Shown here: positions 1 through 12,800 of the stretch, in pieces
Layout: every line of letters starts with the position of its first letter
How positions within the stretch are numbered: the stretch's first letter is position 1
Assembly: GCF_000204055.1 (NCBI RefSeq)
Contig: NW_006768820.1
Coordinates: 228,522 to 292,521, forward strand
Direction: 5' to 3'
Origin: Melampsora larici-populina 98AG31
Taxonomy: Eukaryota; Basidiomycota; Pucciniomycetes; Pucciniales; Melampsoraceae
DNA: 64,000 nucleotides
The notes under the pieces: generated by a model
Databases searched by the model: none
Told to the model about the DNA's origin: nothing
What the model saw: only the letters and a program-made list of their open reading frames with translations
Program-made: the position numbers and the translations under genes

Positions 1-1487
1 ATTCACTAAATTCTTTCCTTGATTTCTCTCCTCACTTGGTACAGATTTGAGTCTTTTTGTCATGATACTTAAACTTGTCACTGTGATCAACATGACATTA
101 TATTGAATCCTGATCTGTGATGATGTAGCAGTAGATTTTCTTCAATTTGATTGGTCAATGGAATTTGCCAATTGGTGACACATTCCACAGTTTGATTTGA
201 CCAACATGAACAAATGTCAAAATATGAGAAACAGACTGATAGTTTCTTTTCTCTTACCCGCTCAAAACTTACAATCATATTGTTCCCAAATTAGATGAAA
301 TGCCTCCACACTTGGTCCCCAAAATGAAAATAGGGGTATTAGGAAGATGAGGAGTTTGATTTTGATCAATTTGATCAGATATTTGACGGGATAATTGGCT
401 GGAATTCTGTCTTTTTCTGGGCATAGATGTTGGTATTTTGGATTGCATCTTTTGAAAACCTATGGAAAACATTGATAGAAGTGATGAGTGTATCTGCAAA
501 AATACCTCATTAATTCAGATAGTGATTTGAAGGTCATAATATTGATGAAGTTGAGATTGATCAGCTTGATTTGAATGTTGTAGCAAATAATGGTGGCGTT
601 TATATACAACTTGCCTTCTATTATTGCCACTTTTCTTGCAATTTGGCCAATGTAAACTTAGGCAGGAACACAAGGAAACTCCATTGTTGCAATGGACATG
701 GTGTGGAATCAAAGATACAGCAATTCAAAATTGGTTTTCATCAAAAACTGTCCTTGGCTTTCCCTTTTTTGGCTACTGGGATGGCAGGCGCATCAGTGAG
801 GACCACCATCTGCTTCTCCTTTTTTCTTTGCCCTTTCTCCATTTGTTTGTCCTTTAGACATTGACCTGCAAGACTCTCCTTCTGCAGATGATCACTCAAT
901 GGAGGAGCCATGGCTGTAGATTGAGTTTGCGAGGGTTCAGGGGGCGAGAGAATCCAGTTAGAGGTATACAACCTACACCGGGTTGTTGTTGATGCTGATA
1001 GATCTCCTCTGGCTTATTAGAGGTAGGTAAGTCAGATCAAGGTGAAGCAAGGGGTAAAACGCTAGTAGGACTAAGATGAAGGTTCTGTAATCAATGATTG
1101 TGAAGAGAGTGAGTAAAAGTCGAATAAATGAGGGACGATTAAGTAGGTAAACCTATGCCTTTTCCACTTGACTCAAAATCTAATTGTGATCCACCCTCTT
1201 CGCCTTCCTAGACTTCACAATCCGCTTGTAAAAGTTCAGCAAATTGATTTTCAGAAAGAGTCAGTTTAAACATAAGAGGTTGAGGTGATTGAGAATTGTT
1301 AGTTGAAATTGGTGGGAGTGGTAGATTGAGAAAGTGAGGTAGGGGAAGTTGATTGGTAGGTGATGTGGCCAACATGATGAGTTGTTGTTGTTATGAGTTG
1401 ATATGATGAGTTGATATGAATGATATGATTATAGTCATGATGAGTTGTTATTCTTGATGAGTTGTTGGAGCTGAAGAGTAAATTAGA
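1..1487. other. AT-rich intergenic DNA, no gene recognised
   Basis: Only short overlapping open frames on both strands, none with a recognisable motif or intron-consistent extension. Slightly T/A-rich, with scattered TTGATCA-type words around 360-560 and simple GTTGTT/GATGAGTTG repetition near 1380-1470. I see nothing that supports a gene. Confidence 0.6.
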
Positions 1488-2286
1488 GTCCGTTTGGTTG
1501 CCTCCGACCTCGCAGGTTGACCCAGCCAAAATCTCAGGTGTACGCTTTGAGGCAGTTTGAAGCGTACACTTGAAGTTCTGCTGTTTGGTACAGACACCAT
1601 GGGCAACCTTTGAGGAGTCTACCTTGGGGTCAGCCAGCCAAATTTGTCAACCTGCCAGGTTGGACGTTTTGGTCAAATCTTGCAGGTTGACCTGGCTAGT
1701 CCCATAGATCTGAAACCACGAGCTTGGGTATGTACATGGCGAAAAAATTGCACTGAAAAACTTGGAAAAGAATCATTCATAAGTTCCCTTTGGTTCAACT
1801 CGCTATGCCTCCTAAAACGACACAAAAGAAAGATCAAGGATTGTGATCCTCTCACCTTGACCTCAATTGCGAAGCAAAGCAAAGCAAGAAAACAGTGTGG
1901 AGTGGATGCACTGAGTGAATTTGGGGATAAAATTGTCTCGAGCTTGAACTCGACAATCGAAGCACCCCGCTCAACAGTGGACTCAATCAGCCTCAATGCA
2001 ATAGCAAAGATAGAGAGTGATGATAACATTGATGCATTGATGAAGGCCAGGATAATCACAAGTTTGTCAAAAAAGTTTGAATGTTTGTTTTTTTCAAAGA
2101 TGATTGATCATTGTTTTTTCAATCCAAGAGAAGACGGATGAGTTGGTTTTTTGCAGCTTTGAGTGATGTTGCACCGAACACATTCTCCGCGGGTACATGC
2201 CTTGAGGCAGACATGGTCTGCCTGCGGATCCGCAGGTAGACGCCTCGCAAGTCCACACCTGCAAGGTTGGAGGCAACCAAACGGAC
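1488..2286. mobile_element. TIR element of about 0.8 kb (MITE-like)
   Basis: The left end reads GTCCGTTTGGTTGCCTCC and the right end is its reverse complement (GGAGGCAACCAAACGGAC, ending at 2286). The similarity continues inward through the words GCAGGTTGACC and GCAGGTGTGGAC. GCAGGTTGACC recurs near 1514 and 1682, as subterminal repeats do. An open frame at 1644-2141 has no transposase motif. A clear target-site duplication is not visible, so the superfamily is not assigned. Confidence 0.7.
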
Positions 2287-3239
2287 CCATAGCTCTCTTC
2301 AAAGCAAACCATTTCCAGATCCAAAATCTGGTGGAGATCACATTAGCCAATGCAACATCAAGTTCAAAATGGTTTACAGGCGTGGGTTGTAGCCTTGGCT
2401 TCAGTTTGTGGAAAGACTGGAGTGTCAGAGAGTAGTGGCATGTGGAGATGAAGATAGAGATATCAGGCCAGCAATAGCATTATGAATGTACCACAAGAAT
2501 GAGCAGTGGCATAGCATCAAACACATAATTGATGTGGTCTGCCAAGGGAGAAGAAAGTGGCATGGCCTTAAATAATAATCATTCAAGTATCATAGCAACA
2601 TGAGCATGGTGATTTTTTTCACACTAACATACTTTTCTTTATTATTATAAGGGATACTGCTATCCTATAGCTTAGTACTGCTGTACTATAGTAGTACTGC
2701 TGTACTATAGCACAGGTATAGTATAGTGGCACACTTGATATTTACAGGTCTAGAACAGGTCTGGAATTTTCCCTGGCTCCTGATCCCACAAGGCACCAGG
2801 TGCAGAGCTTGGCTTGAGGGTGGTGTGTGGTGGCGCAAAGAAAACAGATGGGTGCACCTGAGACAATTTGAAGGTGTGAGAGGGCTGGAAACCCTGGACA
2901 TTGCATGGATAAGTTTCAAGGGTGCACTCACCTCCATTCAGGAGTATGCACCCCCTTTGACACACCCACACCTGACATGTACTGAGGCACTAAAACTGTG
3001 GCACGTCCACAATTTGGCCCACAGGTACTTCAAGTGTGGATGTATAATGCCTGAGTTTGTACTCACAAGAGTATTTGGAGGATCTAGTATGAGCATAGGT
3101 AAGAACTGTCCAAGTACTGGGTAGGCATCACTCAAGTCCCACAGTCAGTCAAGCCTCTCCACAATCAACAAAACTGTGATTGATGTACTAGACTTGTCAA
3201 TTTTTTTTGCTGATATGAGGGACATTTTGAAATAACTAC
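2287..3239. other. Intergenic region with short repeats
   Basis: Contains a direct repeat of TAGTACTGCTGTACTATAG (about 2671-2689 and 2691-2709) and one 132-codon open frame listed separately. No other gene signal is seen upstream of the THG1 stop codon. Confidence 0.5.
2726..3124 (+). CDS. Unrecognised open frame, possible gene fragment
   Basis: An uninterrupted frame of 132 codons that is more GC-rich than its surroundings and rich in Trp and Cys. I do not recognise a domain. It starts beside short tandem repeats and has no clear promoter or splice context. It may be a remnant of a repeat-borne gene or chance. The overlapping frames on the other strand are also long, which weakens the case. 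Confidence 0.15.
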   Translation: MAHLIFTGLEQVWNFPWLLIPQGTRCRAWLEGGVWWRKENRWVHLRQFEGVRGLETLDIAWISFKGALTSIQEYAPPLTHPHLTCTEALKLWHVHNLAHRYFKCGCIMPEFVLTRVFGGSSMSIGKNCPSTG

Positions 3240-4399
3240 TCATAGCAAGAGACCAGCCCCTGCCCCACTCTCCCACCATTGATCCTTGATCAAGTCTTCA
3301 TGTACAAGTATGACCTGACTTTCTTCTACCATATCCTCGGCTTTTGTTTTACTATCCACTGGGGGAGGATCTGTGACAGTCTTGGCTCTTGACCACAGCA
3401 AAATTGACCCTTTTTTGGAAATTTCGGGTTCGCCATTGTAGTTAATCTGAAACTTATCAAAAAGGATGCTGTGCTTGTCGCGTGATAACGTTCCTTTGAG
3501 TGAAGCGTGGGCTTCGGTGTGCGTTTGTTTTCCGCGCTGAACAAGCGCCCAAAAAGTAGTGTTGTAGAGATTATTGATGTGCGCTTCGAGTGAAAATGCA
3601 AGGTTGATCAACTGGTGGAGTGTCTAAAGTTGAATTCAGACATCGCTTACCATCCACTTGCCGCCACTTAAAATAGTCCCGTAGTTGCTGATCGGTTACA
3701 TATTGGATGATTCTACATATCAAGAAGCGATCAACGTTAGCTCTCATGAGTGAAGCCTCATCAGTTAGGCGGCTTTCAGGCGAACCTTCCATCAAAGGTG
3801 GGTAGGTTATGCAATTCCAGAGGGCTTTCCGGAAAGTATTGAGGCCAGAGGTAAATATATGCAGCCGTAAATGTCGACAACACGGTCGTCAAGAGCTTGC
3901 TATGGCATTTGTAGACAATAAGTGGCGAAGCTGGGGATCAATCATTTACCCCATAGCTGAGAATGACGAGTGTACTTACCTGGCTCGACGGTTATAGGCA
4001 TCACATCCTCGACTGAACGCAAAGCTGTACTCATCACTCTGACCATAAGCCAAGAATATACCTCCGCCATTGCCTTTCCGCCCGCGCACGCCTTTGCCAA
4101 GATCGGACTCCACCACACGTTTGGCCGCTTCATTCATGAGCGACAACGCTCGTTGGTCGTTCGGCTTCTCGAAAGCGTGGGCGCTCGAAAATCTGCATGT
4201 CAAACGGGAAAATGGAAGGAGGGCTATAGCGATCAATAAATAGAGGGTAGATTGATGTCTCGAAGTTGTCCGCCGCGGCGTTGGAGAAAGCAAACTTTGT
4301 GAACCCCTTCCCATCTAATCTGATGACTGCAAAGGTCTGCGGAAGTAATCGATCGTCGAGCTCAGATAAGCGGACATAACCAAATTTGGAGTTCGCCAT
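3240..4399 (-). CDS. THG1: tRNA-His guanylyltransferase Thg1
   Basis: Adds the extra 5' guanosine (G-1) to tRNA-His, the identity element for histidyl-tRNA synthetase; essential in most eukaryotes. Five exons on the minus strand: 4296-4399, 3980-4192, 3786-3899, 3651-3712 and 3240-3583. All junctions are GT...AG and phases close to 278 residues, close to family length. Visible motifs: RLDGKGF with metal-binding Asp29, FEKPND at 42-47, QSDEYSF with Asp88/Glu89, FDGR, and HINNLYNT near the start of the last exon. The start ATG at 4399 gives the usual MANSKF-like N-terminus; an upstream in-frame ATG at 4420 is less likely. A Gly-rich stretch of about 14 residues (about 64-79) before the QSDEYSF motif is longer than in yeast or human. 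Divergent from the SCI1-like gene. Assignment is secure. Confidence 0.95.
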
Positions 4400-4653
4400 T
4401 CGAGATGTGAGGCCAAGCAAGTTCTTGTAGCCTCAGGCAGTTGAAGTTGTTGACGCTGGTGAACCTTCGCATTATTTCGTTCCAAACTTGAAAAAATTGA
4501 GATCCCAATTCCGGTCTAGGCTGAGGTCGAAGATCTGGCCCCGTCTAGCACCCGACGAGCCCGTGAACCCAGGGAACGCACCCACCAGTGATCAACACCC
4601 GCACTCGGAAAGTAAATAAATTGGGTCTGACTTTGCGCACACCACCCCCAACA
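4400..4653. promoter_or_regulatory. Divergent intergenic promoter region THG1 / SCI1-like gene
   Basis: The 254 bp between the two start codons must hold both promoters. I see no clear TATA box. The stretch is moderately GC-rich compared with the flanking repeats. An in-frame ATG at 4588 on the plus strand is an alternative start for the right-hand gene. Confidence 0.5.
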
Positions 4654-5929
4654 ATGCCCACAGAATCTCATTCCACTTCCTCAGGCAGAAGAAAGGACAG
4701 CAGCAGCTCGCCTCGAACTAAGAGACGTGGTCATCATGCCTCATCCAACAACATCGAACCAATCCACCCTCAAGATGACTTTTACTTAAAATCTGCCGAG
4801 TTCAGACTATGGCTGAAGGAAGAAAAGAACAAATACATCGATCAGATTGATACTGATAAAGCGCGAACGTGAGTGAAGCAAATCGTTATCAGCCCATCCT
4901 TTGATAAAATCTGAATCCCCTTCGAATCACATAGATATTTTGCCAAATTTGCTCGACATTGGAACCGAGGGAAGCTTGATTCGATATATTATGAGTGTAA
5001 GCAATGCCATGTTCGTCATCATGAGAATTAGCATAACTGACGAGAGAGACCTGTGGACATCTTAAAAATGGCTACGCTTATTGCCCAAGGGCATAATGTT
5101 CGGGTGTGTATACGTTGCACTTAATCGATGATCAAAGTGCCCATTCATCTAAGGGCATCTACCACCGCTAGTTCATCACACACCTGGTCTTTTCAAGAAC
5201 GTTCGACTCTAGAAAGGGAAAAGGCACAAAATGCTCGACACGAAGCCGTAGCTGGGCCGCTCAATCCAGCTCCAATGAGCCAGAAGCCGTTGATTGGCCC
5301 ACCTCGTCCTCCTCAGATGGTCCCCGCGTCGACTTCCACCGCTCGTGTTCAACATCGCTCAGAAGAAGACGGCCAACAATCTTCTTCATCGTTACAAAGA
5401 AGAGCTGACGCTAAACGCAAAAGGAACGATGAACGGGAGGAAGAACGTAGTAATCGAGCCACAGGTAAAGATAGATTACTTGAGAAGAAGAGGGAGAAAA
5501 GGGAGGGAAACACAAACTACCAACGTGAACAAGAAGACAGGACAGCTGTTGATCTCGACGATCGAACCATGTTTGGCACCGACTCTTCATTCCAAGCTGC
5601 GTATGTCATATCTTCTTTTGACATACTCGTCTGTATAAGTTGCGATGACTGTCTAAAACGCTACAATGCCATTGTTTTACTTCGGATTGTGTAGTGTTCG
5701 AGAGAGAGATCGTGCTGCAGCCAGACGCAACAAAACAAATTTTAAACAAGAGAAACAAATGATCCAAGACCAAAAGATTGCTGTGAGTGTTTTTTCCTGA
5801 CCATCGATCACTTCACCTCGCTCGTTTTCCGATCTCATTCACTTTGAACAGGTCATGAGATCGAAAGAGGATGATACAATGGCAATGCTAAGAGCCCTTG
5901 CAGACTCGAAGTTCAAGCCATCGGCTTAA
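4654..5929 (+). CDS. SCI1-like basic nuclear-type protein
   Basis: Six exons fit in phase: 4654-4868, 4935-4994, 5049-5105, 5172-5600, 5695-5782 and 5852-5929, giving about 308 residues. The N-terminus is Ser/Arg/Lys-rich. A segment with DDFYLKSAEFRLWLKEEKNK and then ARHWNRGKLDSIYYE matches the conserved core of the plant STYLE CELL-CYCLE INHIBITOR 1 family and its fungal/animal relatives. The rest is highly charged (Arg/Lys/Glu), with predicted coiled coil and nuclear-localisation character, and the C-terminus ends in short helical acidic/basic stretches. Family members are nuclear; the molecular function is not established, so none is claimed. The start at 4654 has a good CAACAATGC context. 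The exon 3/4 junction (5105|5172) is the least certain. Confidence 0.7.
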
Positions 5930-6102
5930 TGTATTAATCACACCCTCGCCCTCGCAGGTTTCCAGCGTACCTGGATGACACGCTATTTAGAAACAATTTA
6001 TCTTTCTTTGATGTCTCATTGTCCGATTTGTATTACAATGACACATGTGTGTAGTATCTTCAGATGGCACATGTTCTCGATCATATTGTTCATTTGAACT
6101 TA
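5930..6102. other. 3' flank of the SCI1-like gene
   Basis: Probable 3' UTR and spacer, ending in CTTA immediately before a GAGCATC-type MITE end. No other feature seen. Confidence 0.4.
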
Positions 6103-6272
6103 GAGCATCTCCAACGCAGACCTGCAAACGTAACGTTTCAGACATACACGTAAGGTGTATTTTACGTTTGCAGGTCTAGGTCACAAATCGACCATCCAGC
6201 GCGGTCTGGAAACGTAACAGCTCACCATCTGTGTGAGCCTCAATATCCAGCAAACCCTGTTTCACATGGTCA
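6103..6272. repeat. Left end of a GAGCATC-type MITE (partial)
   Basis: Begins GAGCATCTCCAACG directly after TTA, the usual context for Harbinger-like insertions. It is followed by a hairpin with 16-bp arms (AGACCTGCAAACGTAA ... TTACGTTTGCAGGTCT, 6118-6177). No own right end is seen, so it is probably a truncated copy into which, or next to which, the element at 6273 inserted. Confidence 0.55.
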
Positions 6273-6793
6273 GAGCATCCCCAACGCGCCGGGAACTGGA
6301 AACCTGGTACAGGTGTCACAAATGACACTTGGACACCTGTATTTCAGCTTCAGCTTCAGTAGGCAGCACCGCGCAAGCTGAATAAAAGATTTGGTTTTCT
6401 ACCCCTGTCTAAGGATAGGACACGATCAGATCAATCGCATGGATTGGCCGCTTGATCTGATCGAGGTTGTGGTAATTTGTGCTTCAAGCTTTGAGATAGG
6501 ACACGAAGGAACGAAAGAGGCGAGTTTCGTGGTCTCAACGTGTCCAAATCGTGAGAAATCACGTTTTCCGAGGTTTCCGGCTCAGCTAGAAACAATTGGA
6601 ACAAACCGTATGTATTCCAGCTGGCGGAATAAACGAAGTCGCACCCATGGCCAACTGTGCGACCTTTTACTCGCGCTGGAGGCTGTTTTTCGGAAAATCT
6701 TTGCAAACATAATTTTGACATTACGTTTCTGTCAGAAATGCTAGGTAAACCCTATGTAAAGGTTACGTTTCCGGCGGCGCGTTGGGGATGCTC
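6273..6793. mobile_element. Harbinger-like MITE, 521 bp
   Basis: Left end GAGCATCCCCAACGCGCC (6273-6290) is an exact 18-bp inverted match to the right end finishing at 6793. The left flank is TCA (6270-6272). The right flank would also be TCA if the 2-kb element inserted at 6796 is removed. The 3-bp TSD and TIR type suggest PIF/Harbinger origin (inference). No transposase frame. Confidence 0.75.
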
Positions 6794-6795
6794 TC

Positions 6796-8850
6796 CACAG
6801 TGTCATCTGAAATTGCGCCGGACGTCCGGTGAGCTCCTTTTGCAGCAGTCGTCCGTCAATAATGCATAGTTTTTCGCCGATTTTTATCAACTCAGCCCTC
6901 TAGCGACGTCGCTCAGGACTTGATCAACTCAAGCATGAGTTTTCGTGCTTGAGCTGGACTCTCTGAGTCACTGAGCATTTTCGATGTCTGACTCCCACAG
7001 ATATCAATTGTTATTGTCAACTTAGTTTTTACGGGTCGCCATCCAGAGCTGGACGATAGCAATGACAAAATCTGTCAGCCGGGCCGGCTCAAGTTTTTAT
7101 CGTTCATACACTCATGTCTGCCGGCGACCAGTCGCACAAAGCCCATGAAAGTATGGCTTCCACAACCTTTCCCGCGTTGAATCGCGTATGATGTCCACTC
7201 ACCTGACATACCCACTATGCATATGGTGATAAACAATTTCGAATTTCACGAGTATCGCGCCAAGCCTCCATCCATCCACAAAATTGAGCTGTGAAGGTGT
7301 ACCCATAACCAACTTGAACCAAGCCTGACAAGTCATGCTCACACTCATCATCTTTGCTCCACTCACGATTGTCGCACTGAAGACCCAGTATCATCTTCTG
7401 AGACCAAATTTCCCGACAATCTCAGAATGCTTTCTTCAAAGGCAAGGACGCTCACTGTGGGAGAGATCAAGGTTCTTTGATTTGCCTTCTGAGACGAGTC
7501 TTTCAACTGAGTTATGTGGTGCCCTCCTTTCCTCGGGACCTTTATTTGTGGTTCACAAAGCTTATAGATTGTTTGCCTTTTGGGACAGCCCAATTTCTTT
7601 CTTCACATGTCAACTGCCGCACTATACGGTAAGCTGCACTGCTCTCAACTAACACGTGCAAAACAATTTGGACAACTCGGCAGGAGGATCTTTTGAAAAT
7701 TATTTGACAAGGTTGTAATAGGTGATGTTGTATTTATATATCTTGATCTCTAGAACAACAATCAAGTGATTGGTCAGTTTGAAATCGATTTCTTGTGAAA
7801 TGATATGGGTTGAAAATTACGCACATCTGCTAAATCATTTCTTAAATTTGTGCAATTGCTTGATTTAATTTATCAAAAAGACCATCCCGAAGTCCAATCT
7901 CAAGTACCTGACCTCTAGCTGCCAGTGCCTAAAGAACCGGGACAAACTCTTTCGAAGTAGATCTTTTTTCTTCTGAAATTAAATCAAAGACTCAACTTGT
8001 TTATTTAAGAAGAAACAATTATAATTTTATGACCAATTAATCCTAATGTATTACATATTTCTACACAGCTTAATAAAAATCATACTCGTCATTTCAAATT
8101 CCATCCTGATAAAATTGATGATGTACCCAAGTTTTGATTGATTTGATTCCATAAGATTTTGATTTTTTATCCGGTTTTGAGTGATCTCGTATTGGAGTTT
8201 ACTGTTTGGCTTGACCTTTTTCCGAATCTAAAAGACCATTGCAAGAATGCTGGGAGCAACTGGCGTATCGGTCGAGATAGATTGTGGTGGTGAGGGAGAA
8301 TCGTTTTGGATCTACTTCTCCCGAGAGCCTGCAACCAGCTCTTATCTCACGGGGGTTTCAGGGCGCATGTTGTGCGAGTGAAGTTGATTGTGAAAGTGAT
8401 TCGGAGAGCTTTCACGGAAGGGTGAAATTCTGGGGAAATGGGCAAGTGCGTGGCACTGGCAGTATTGCCAGTAATCTCCCGAAGGCCGGGTGCTCCCATC
8501 TCTTTGACGGTCGGGTTGTCATTTTTTGGAAGAAGAGGGCCGGGTTGCAGGGATACTTACCCTTACATATGTACCTACCTGCATCCAGTGGCTAGGACTG
8601 TTCAAAGGAGAGTGAGGTCTATGGCTGGTGTTGAGCAGCTCGCACTCAGCCCGCTGTGCCCTGGTCATCCTCAGATGATGATCAGAGCTCTGAGTAAATA
8701 CATAAAGGATGGGCTCGCCTTCCCAGGCTCAATCTCATCTGCGCAGGAGCGCAGGGGCGGGCGCGTTTTTGCGGAAAACACAAAAAAATCGGACTTTTTG
8801 TGAACTTCAAAGCTCACCGGACGTCCGGCGCATTTTCAGATGACACTGTG
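6796..8850. mobile_element. TIR element of 2.06 kb, no transposase seen
   Basis: 40-bp terminal inverted repeats (6796-6835 and 8811-8850) match at 39 of 40 positions; they start CACAGTGTCATCTGA and include GCCGGACGTCCGG. Both ends are flanked by TCTC (6792-6795 and 8851-8854), a likely 4-bp target duplication. The interior holds several short open frames with no recognisable domain, so it is non-autonomous or decayed. Confidence 0.8.
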
Positions 8851-9839
8851 TCTCAGTACTTGAAATATGAAGTACCAACCGAATATTTGCAGCAAACTGT
8901 ATTGTCCCAGTATTGGACGTACATTTGGCACATGTGGTGATAAAGTCACCACATGTGTCCTATTTTCTCGTTGTCCAACCAATTGATGGCTATTTGGTGG
9001 CTGGATTGGGTGAGGGTTTGGCAACTTGGGCAGCTCAAAACGACTCAAAAATTTATACCGATTTGCGCGTTGGATGGAACGAAGCTGGATATAAAATACA
9101 GCTGTCAAAGTTTTTCCAGCAAGCTTTTTTTGGCTCTGTATTCGGTTTACAGATCAGGTCCGCGGTGGAGATGCTCTTATGCAAAGTTCAATCTTGTCCG
9201 CGTCCATCTGTGGGACAATCTTAGTGGTCAAGCCTTTAAAGTCACAGGACTTATTCAAAGTCTTTGTTGTTTTATCTACAGCATTGCCTGATGCTGATAC
9301 ATACTCCTGAACTGGTGCAATTTGCTCTAAGCCGAACTTGGGAAGTGACGCGTTGCCTCGATCTATAGGTCTAAACTTCAATCTCTGGTACGAAGTCCAT
9401 AGTTGACTAGGCCTGTAAACTTTGAAGCTCAACTCCACCTACATGTGGCCGAGCATTCATGATGACCATTTCCAATCTCTGCGCGGTCTGGTAGCGAGAA
9501 CTAAGGATCATTGAAAGCCAGTCCAGGAGTTCAAAGGCAAAAAATAGCTTGTAAGTAGACAAAGATAGGATTACGCATTTTGTTCCGAAGAGCTTAGCCA
9601 TCATTGGACCATCTGCCATCCTGATGATAGATACTAACAATTCTGGTATATACAACTTAGAATATCAACTGCTAGCTCCCAAGTGCGTCAAAGGAAAACC
9701 TGGCCAGAGAATGTACAACAATTCCTCAAGATAGGTATATGGATGAAGAAGCACTCCAGTTTCAGACGAAACAGACATTAAGCCGGGTATACATTATGAG
9801 TATATATATTGGATCATGCAGCACGGGGTTATACGTGTG
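8851..9839. other. Intergenic, downstream of RPO41
   Basis: No recognisable gene. It lies 3' of RPO41 and contains short frames on both strands only. The CACATGTGGTGA...TCACCACATGTG palindrome around 8930-8957 is the one visible structure. Confidence 0.5.
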
Positions 9840-12800
9840 TCAAGCGAAGAAGTATTGAGATTTCAATACGGCAGCAATCTCTAGATCTCCTTTGGGTGGT
9901 AAAGGTGGAATCAAACTAGCTAAATCAACATATCTCTTCTCCTGACTCATGATTTTGTCAACCTCCACACCCATATATTTTAAATCGCTCAACATCTTGG
10001 CACTCAAAGAACTCCGAGGGATCTTGTAGCCGCTATATCGATGTAAGGTCTGTTGGAGGATGAAAAGCATCAGAATTTTTCCATCGCTCTGAACTGACGT
10101 TCAGACTGAATGGTGTGGTTTTCTCACCTCTTGTGCCAAGTTTTCTAGAATTTTGGCCGTGTGAAGCCGCACAAACGCTTCCCTGAGTTTGACATTCATG
10201 ACGTCCACATCTGCTGCATGAGTCCAGTAGGAGTCGTGTACGGAGGCAAAGGTAATGTCCTGTGTAGCCCAGGATTATTGCACAACATTTTACTATAAGT
10301 TTGGCGAAGAACTCAAGGCGAGATGAGCCATGTGTGGGAACATCATCCACATACCTTACAAGCAAGTGCTGTGAGCATCATGTGCGTTGCATCCAATGAA
10401 TGAATGAAGTTAGGCGGAAAAGCCGAAGCCTGACCTCTAGAATCAGCCTGTGCAGGCTCAAACGGATCTGCGATGTAGACGGTCTGTAGTACAGTCGATA
10501 TCTGAATATGGTGAAGACCGGTATATCAGTGCCTTTCGGCGCGTTAAACGATATCAAACCTGGCATAGTCGTGGGCGTACCTGGGTTCGATTCTGTGCTC
10601 GATACGGTTGACAGACCACTAGGCCTAGTGGAGTTGTCCATGTCATACTTGTCATTAACTCGGTCTCATCTTGTGCCTTCTGCGCATTAGCACTAATTGA
10701 TTGTCCCGGAACGTCCACCTTTGTCATCAACAAGGATGCTCTTTCGGGTGGAATAGATTTTGCTACAAGACGAGCTACGTATGTAAGCCATCGCTGTATG
10801 GCGACGGCCCCACGAAATACTTCGCCAATGGATCGCAAGACCTGTCATGCACTAAATTCAGCATCGAACTTCTCATGATTGAGCCGTCGACGCAAACTCC
10901 AGGCTCACCAACGTTGCGACATATGCAGCCGATATGTATAAGTTGGGAACCGGTATAACACCTAAGTCTTTGAGTTGTCTCCGGATTTGTTCCCGAGCTC
11001 CAACAAATGTAACCCCTGCATCGAAAATGAAGAACCATTCACATTAGACTTCGCGAAATCGGAATGGCGAGGGCTTGAAACACATGCATACCATAGACTG
11101 TGGTCATCACCTGCATGAAAACCAAGACAAGTCATTATCATTGTTGAAAAACACGTTTTTGAACTCAAATCAAAGTCAAGCGGAAGACTAACGGTTTGTT
11201 TGACAACCTTTCTTTTGATATGACCTTTCAAGGCTTTAGCAATGTCATGTCCATTCTCAGCGTCCTGGTTAACCAGTTTGTTTACTTCGGTGGCTACCTT
11301 GCTGTAAACGTCGCCGGGACGAATACCAGGGATCAAGTTCACTTCACGACCCCCTTCAACATCTCCACCTAGTGCAGCATAATGTTGTAAACCATTGCAA
11401 CTACCATCCTGATGAACAGGAAGACGCGATTTATACTTTGTTGGGTCATCGGAGCGCAAAGCTTCAGTAAGTTCGATACAAGCCGCCAGAGTTTGCCAAG
11501 GATCTTCAGATTTGAGCCACCATCCTGGGCCCTGAGAACAAAAATGTCGACTTTCAGAATTGACATGATAACAGTGCGGAGCTCAAGATGCAGCAAATGC
11601 TCGTATGGATTGGGAAATCAGGAGATATTTTGTAAAAGTCACAAGACTTACGTCCAATGGATGATCCGCCGAATCGTTGATGTCTTTTAAATGTCCTTCA
11701 GTAAATGCCAATCGCTCATCCAAACTTGCCTTGTCATACCCAGCCTTATTTGCGAGATGTACTTTGAGCCAAAATAATCCCCTCTCCCCTAGTTCCTTTC
11801 TCTCAGCAAATGTCAATAATCCTCGGGAGATGTCGTCACCAATGTGATTCAAGTTGGCTGGAAGTGGATACGCCCTACCACGAAAATCTACATTATGAGG
11901 AAAGTAGAATGTTTCATTTAAATACTAGTGCCAAAGAACTCTTCGTCAATACTATGCATATGATTTGGTTCAAATTGAGATGTTGCGCTTACAGCTCGTG
12001 CGATCTCGAGTTGATAGTTCACTGAACACCGCTGTCCATAAGCACTCCTTCGAGTAGCCAACAGGCTGCGGTAGATTTCCTTTCGCTCGCCTTCCATTCG
12101 AGGACTTTCTTGCGATCCGTCTTCCAGGGGATCGTTCTTCAGTAGCTCGGATTGAAGGTCGGATACATCAAGGTTAAGATGCGGATCACGGACCGGGATT
12201 CCGGCCAACTCTTTTCCAGAATTCCATACTACTGCCATGACATCAAAGACAGGCCGGTTGATGGCCCAAGCTGTTTGACCCAGCTTATCCAGTGCTTGAA
12301 ATATGTCATCCAAGCCATTTAATCGGTGGGCCTCCATGACATGTAGGTGTTGCTCCGGCGAGTCCTTCGTTCGCATGAATGGTGCTGAGAAGGGTACACC
12401 GTAAGCATTGGCTAGAGTGACGCAAGGCAATCAAAACACATATCGACTCACCTGCATGGACAAGGTATGCCCCATTCTTCGGACTAGTCCAAGGCAATGG
12501 GGGCGATATCATTGGTAAGTATCTTGGATGCAAAGTGACGTTGGCAGGGTCTCGATCCAGCCTTTCGGCAACAGCTTCATTGAGTTTTGTCACTCCAACT
12601 CGTTTGCCATCAAAGTATTGAGTCGTTTGATAGAATGCGGGCTGTTCTTCCTTGCTATCCAAAGTTAAATGTACATCGTCACTCACAATAGTCAGTATAC
12701 GAAGCAGCCTACTAGAGTCGACGCACAATTTCAAAGCCAGATGAAATTGGTAGTATCAGTCACTGACTAAATCGATCCATCAGGCATTACTTGAGATCTA

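Noticed and set aside
7335..8803. Open frames inside the 2-kb TIR element as a transposase
   Set aside because: Overlapping short frames without DDE or zinc-finger motifs; not joinable by plausible introns.
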